Assembly: GCA_033439295.1 (NCBI GenBank)
Contig: JAVTLE010000021.1
Span: 1,550,009 to 1,614,008 of the forward strand
Reading direction: 5' to 3'
DNA: 64,000 bases
DNA from: Deuterostichococcus epilithicus
Lineage: Eukaryota > Chlorophyta > Trebouxiophyceae > Prasiolales > Stichococcaceae
Shown here: positions 59,672-64,000 of the stretch, one piece after another
Layout of the letters: each line of letters begins with the position of its first letter
Position numbering within the stretch: the first letter of the stretch is position 1
Notes under the pieces: model-generated
Databases searched by the model: none
What the model saw: only the letters and a program-made list of their open reading frames with translations
What the model was told of the DNA's origin: nothing
Translations under genes and position numbers: made by a program

Positions 59672-61655
59672 ATGCCTGGCCATGTGCTGAGTCGGACCGA
59701 GCATGAGGTGGCCCTCAACAGGAATGTCAGCATCAACACAGGAGCTCGCATCCGCCGGAGATTGCCCTTCACTCCTCACACGCAACCAGGCTGCACCGTC
59801 CACCAGCGCGGTGCGTGCCGCCGCCAGCCGGCTGTGCGCCCAGCGGCGTCGCAGCATAACGAGGAGGAATTCCATCATCAGGAGGCGAGCCCCGTCGCTT
59901 CTGCAGACTCAGACGCCACTTTGATCGACACGCTTAGCCTGCTGGCAGTCTCCGGGCTGTGGGCGACCTACAGCCCGGCGCTGCGCTACGTGTACATGCT
60001 GCCGGGGCCACCGGTGCCTGCGGCGCTGACAGCCAGCCGCGCCGTCCTGCAAGCCGCCTGCCTGCTGCCACCGGTACTGCTCACAGGCACGCACATGTTT
60101 GTAGACATACACCGCCAACGCAATATTGTTGTCAGCAAATCCCCATGGCCGCGGGGCATACATGGCACGAAGTTCACCAGCAGACACTTCCAGTGGCAGC
60201 ATGCAGGGGGGGCTGGCAAGCGTGCGGAGGAGGGCGACGGGCTCGCAGCGGTCAGCGACACGTTCACGCCAACGTTTTGGCGCGCCGGAGCAGAGCTTGG
60301 GCTCCTGAACTTTTTTGGCACGGTGGGGCTGCTGTCAATTCAATTCCTGATTCAAGCTGCTGCACGTCGCGATGCCGTGCACAACAGCAGGTTGAAAGCG
60401 TGCGTTGGTTGACGACTACAGGAGATGCTGAGCCGCAGTGTGCATTGCCCGCAGGCACTGCAAGCCGTCGGACTGGAGAGCACCACCGCCACGAAAGGAG
60501 CCTTTCTGATCCAAACTACAGCGCTGTTCACTCCGCTGATAGCCGGCGTGACCGGCAGCGCCATCAGCACCACCGTCTGGCTAGCAACGGCTCTGGGTGC
60601 CGCCGGCACACTGCTGTTCACAACCACCTCACACCCAGTGGCGGACGCGGCGGAGCCGGGGCCCCTTCTTGCAGGTGTAGCCTTTTGAAAGCTGTTGGAT
60701 GCTTGTGAGTTCTGTACTGGTTGTACCGGCTCTTTCCATACTGCATCTTGTCTCACGTGTTTCCCGGAGCAGCATTGCATATATGAACCACAGAAGGTCG
60801 TATCCAATCCGACCAACTGTTCTCACAAGCTTGATGGCAACGTTAGTGGCACGGCGACAGGCGGCGATGCAGCGGTCGTGCTGGCGGCGCTGTGCTACTC
60901 ATTAACGACGGTGCGCATTGGGTATTTTGCGGCTCGCCTGCGGCCGCTGCAGCTGGCGCTCGCCAAGAGCTCCGGCCTCGCGGCACTTGCGCTCGGTGAG
61001 CCTGCCCTCTTTCCCCCCTCGAGATGCCGCCTAAGCACAATCGCCGCAGGGCGAACCCTGCCGGGCCGCAGGGCACAGGCTGCATGTTCGCAGCATGCAG
61101 CAGCTGCGCGGGCTGGCCACGCTGCGGCGCCCGTCAAAGTCCTGCGCCATCTGTTGCACATTGCGAGGCGTCTTGCAGCATAACGGTGACTCACTAAACC
61201 CGCGTGAGCAGGCTGGGCCACAGCGCTGGGCGCATCGACGGCGATGGGCGGCCGGCCGCTGACGTCCCTGTGGGAAGGCTACCGAAACCCCACAGCGTGG
61301 CTGGTGCTGTTTCTCATGGCATCCTGTGGCGCAGGCGCTGCAGTCCTTCAGTCGCGGGTGCGCTTCCTGATCTGGTCCCCGGCCCACTGTGCATTCCTTG
61401 CTGGTGTGATGCCCCCTAATGAATTCGCTGCACTATCACAGACGAAGTGCAGTGTCCAGCAGTTGATGTCATAAGGTGGTTTCTCTGCAGGGCCAGAGCA
61501 AGGTGTCCGCTGCAAGGGCGCAAGTGTTGTTCTCGACAACACCCATCTGGTCTACTATTTTTGCAGTCGCTCTGCTGCACGAGAGCGCGCTCGCGCCGAC
61601 CGAGATTGCTGGGGGTGCACTGATCATTTTTGCATCGCTGTTGGCGGCGAGATGA
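59672..61655 (+). CDS. EamA (drug/metabolite transporter family) membrane protein, probably plastid
   Basis: Predicted ten-span DMT-superfamily carrier; substrate unknown. Six exons: 59672..60086, 60207..60322, 60455..60674, 60861..60995, 61212..61357, 61491..61655; 398 residues. Landmarks are LLAVSGLWATYSPALRYVYM, AELGLLNFFGTALQAVGLES, TTATKGAFLIQTTALFTPLI, VVLAALCYSLTTVRIGYFA, STTPIWSTIFAVALLHESAL and AGGALIIFASLLAAR, the usual DMT end. About 90 basic residues precede span 1, consistent with a plastid presequence. A donor near 59814 offers an alternative, shorter first exon, so the N-terminus is unsure. Intron 1 as drawn uses a GC donor (CTCACAG|GCACGC). Confidence 0.8.
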
Positions 61656-61684
61656 ATTTGGTGCAATACGAGAGCACAGCGCAC

Positions 61685-61689
61685 TGTAA
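61685..61689 (+). terminator. Candidate poly(A) signal (TGTAA) of the EamA transporter
   Basis: TGTAA lies 30 bases past the stop and before the convergent CPSF73 gene. Confidence 0.45.
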
Positions 61690-61811
61690 TTTTGTCGTTT
61701 ATGCTTTTTGCTGTTATATTATTGGATTTGACGTCATGGAGGGTAGTGCATGCCAATTAAATTGACAAATCTAGACCGGGATTGTGCGAACTTCATGGAA
61801 TATGTGAAATC

Positions 61812-61816
61812 TTACA
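61812..61816 (-). terminator. Candidate poly(A) signal (TGTAA) of CPSF73
   Basis: TTACA on + reads TGTAA on the minus strand, about 75 bases past the CPSF73 stop. Confidence 0.45.
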
Positions 61817-61890
61817 CTCGAAAACAACTAACTTTACCGCTCTCATGCACTACGTCCAAGATCAATGAGCTGCAATTTGGGCAAGCGGAA

Positions 61891-63949
61891 TCAATCATGC
61901 TGTTCGACATTCACGGGGCGCATCGCTGCCGTCAGCCTGGAGACTGCCTTGTCTATCCGCACCTGCAGCCGCGGACAACGGAGGTCGTCAGGCCCCATCC
62001 AGGACTATTCAACGAGGCTGCCTGTACTCAGACCTCGCATTCTCACCGGAGCATACAGAAGGTGGCGCATGTGCATGGGGTGCCTGGGGTGAGTGCGCTG
62101 CTTCACCACAGTTAGGGCAGGCGCAGACACGCGCCTGCAGGCCAGGGTCGGTGCACTCCACCTTGCCGGCCTGGTAGTCGACAGCGACGTCCACACCGTC
62201 CACCTGCACACGGTTGGGCAGACAGCGCAGTCGGCGCACAAGCGGACAGAGCGCCCACGCGGCGGCAGCATTCATGTCAACACATCAGATGAGTCGTCCT
62301 GTCAGAGAGGAAGGGTGCAGGGCATCGGCCCTCTGCCAGCAGCGACTGACACCACAAACAAACCAGCGACATGCGTGATGTCACCTGCAGTAGGACGAGC
62401 TCCTGTTCCCGATCCACATGCGCTTCGCCAAACTGCGCCGACAGCATCGCCGCAATGATGTCCATTTCTGCGAGAAAACAGGCAGCACGGTGTCAAAGCA
62501 AGACTGCCACAATGCACTCTTTGCAAGTCTTTCTGAGACGCAGCATCCTCTAGCAAAACATTTTTTGCATGAAACAAAGCGCTTTGGTGAAAGAGGATGT
62601 GTTGCAATGACAGCATGCCCTCAGCAGAAGGAGTCCGTGAATTTGCCAGCAGTGTTGCACACCTGCACTGGCGACGCCGGCAATGTCGTCGGCAGCCAGT
62701 GCTGTGCGCCGCCGCTTCTCCGCTGATGACAGGATCTGCGGCTCGTCCATCGTCTGCAGACAGAAACACCCAGGGTTTGGCTGAGCTGGAGTTGCACCAC
62801 AGCACGGCCAGCAAGGCAGTGTAAGCATGGCCATCAAACGGCGGGGCTGCCTGAGCACCTGGAGCAGGACGGCAATGACGGCGTCTGCCAGCATGTCCGA
62901 CATTGCGCCGCCTTCCCACTCCACGACCAGGTGCTGCGCCGTCGCCGCCGCCGCAGCCGCGCACGCACCCGCACCCGCACCCGCCACCGCGCCCGCAGCC
63001 TTGACCGCCGGCTTTGCCGCGCCAGGCTTCACCTTGTCGGGCTTCGCCGTCGTTTCCATGGGGGACTGGGCTGGGGCCGACTGCTCCGCCGTCGATGCCA
63101 GCGTGACGGTCACGACATCGCCGACGCGCAGGCTCTGCGCATCCGCGCCGCTGGTGACGCCTGCCATGTCCGGCCCAGGCAGCCCCGCTGCCTGCAGCCC
63201 CTCGAACACTAGCTCCAGCGCCAACCGCACCTGCCGCCAGTTCGGCAGCACACACGACTAATAAGCAAACAGCAGGGGCCCGCTTACAGCTTGCAACCTG
63301 GAGCTTGCAGCACATCCAGGGGCCGGAGTTGCTGGACACCTTTCCTCCCGGAAAACAGGCATCGAGTGCTGCGGGGAGCTGCAGCAGGATACGCGAGCAC
63401 AAGCAGCTCCACAGCACGGTTTAGAATCTCAGGGCGCACCTCAGAGAATGGGCGGGCGAGCGGCAGCGCCTGGCGCTGCAGGATGCGGCCCGGGTGGAGC
63501 TTGGTGTAGGCTGGGAGGTCACCCGGCGCTAGCAGGGTGTCGCGCCCCCGGGACCGCACCAGTAGCCCTGCCAGCGGCCGCCCTGGTGCCGGCGGCTTGT
63601 CCGCCAGCCGCCCCGCCACCTGACGCACCCATTGCGTCGCTGCTTAGGCGTTGAGCTGACAGCAGTGACTGCAGGGCGGTCCGTCGGGTGACGGCTTGCT
63701 GCATTGCAGACTGCAGCATGCCATGTTGACGGTTGCAGAGGCTGCAGAGGCTGCTGTTCTGTTGGAAGGAAGCGATCAAAGGAAGCGGCGGGACATGGGG
63801 TGCCTCCTTCTGGAGAACCCAGCGGACCACCACTGCATAGCAGCACCCGGAAGCCCCACCTTTGCGAGGCGCTCCGGCTTGTGCAGGATGCGCACGGCCT
63901 GCGTGACGCGCGGCATGTAAAACTGGCGCTCCTGTCCCAACGCCTTTGC
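61891..63949 (-). CDS. CPSF73-I: CPSF73 pre-mRNA 3'-end endonuclease, C-terminal part
   Basis: Cleavage and polyadenylation specificity factor subunit 3. Seven exons in the window: 63860..63949, 63440..63619, 62859..63230, 62663..62753, 62385..62467, 62129..62203, 61891..61962; 320 residues. The metallo-beta-lactamase half lies beyond the right edge; 63950..64000 is intron. Parts seen: FYMPRVTQAVRI (end of beta-CASP), VAGRLADKPPAPGRPLAGLL, LAPGDLPAYTKLHPGRILQR, VRLALELVFEGLQ, GGAMSDMLADAVIAVLLQ, IIAAMLSAQFGEAHV, VDGVDVAVDYQAGKVE and a final VRIDKAVSRLTAAMRP. These follow the order of the plant CPSF73 C-terminal domain. An Ala/Lys-rich insertion (about 63010..62925) interrupts the block before HLVVEWEGG. 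The 62129 donor (CGT|GTCTGC) is weak but keeps the family alignment. Confidence 0.85.
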
Positions 63950-64000
63950 CTGTGCGAGGAGTGGCACATAATGCATATGAGGCTTTGTCCTTGCTCTTCA

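Overview
This is a gene-dense, intron-rich nuclear DNA segment of a green plant-lineage organism, most likely a unicellular chlorophyte alga. Trebouxiophyte is my guess, from the high GC content, the many short introns and the plant-type gene set; the exact taxon cannot be read from the sequence. Several genes are green-lineage or plastid-linked: PGRL1, the plastid dicarboxylate translocator DiT1, AAE14 (phylloquinone pathway), a TIC100-like MORN protein, plastid-type CDP-diacylglycerol synthase, 3-dehydroquinate synthase and a class XI myosin. No transposon-encoded protein, rRNA gene, CRISPR array or prokaryotic operon was seen.

Layout, left to right: 3' end of RPL27 (+); SIRT6/SRT1-type sirtuin (-); PGRL1 (+); splicing factor PRP4 (-); CDP-DAG synthase (-); AAE14 (+); DiT1 (+); TIC100-like (+); ARL8 GTPase (-); DHQ synthase (+); a small membrane protein (-); AIR synthase PUR5 (+); condensin II subunit CAP-H2 (-); class XI myosin with about 30 exons (+); TOM7 (-); a Cramped/TKI1-like SANT protein (+); a Kelch-like and polyglutamine-rich locus (-); a plastid-type EamA transporter (+); the 3' half of CPSF73 (-), which runs off the right edge. 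Most neighbours alternate in strand, giving seven divergent head-to-head promoters and several convergent 3' ends. The genes serve unrelated housekeeping tasks: plastid electron flow, carbon/nitrogen exchange, lipid, quinone, aromatic and purine synthesis, mRNA splicing and 3' processing, chromatin, and transport.

I rebuilt exon models by hand from family knowledge, GT/GC donors, AG acceptors and reading phase. All principal models close in frame from start to stop, or to the window edge. About 12 of roughly 130 introns appear to use a GC donor, always after an exon ending in AG. The main structural oddity is a fold-back of about 390 bp inside one myosin intron, next to a short plant-type telomere-box sequence. 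Coordinates are single-base predictions without transcript support. N-termini are the least certain parts.
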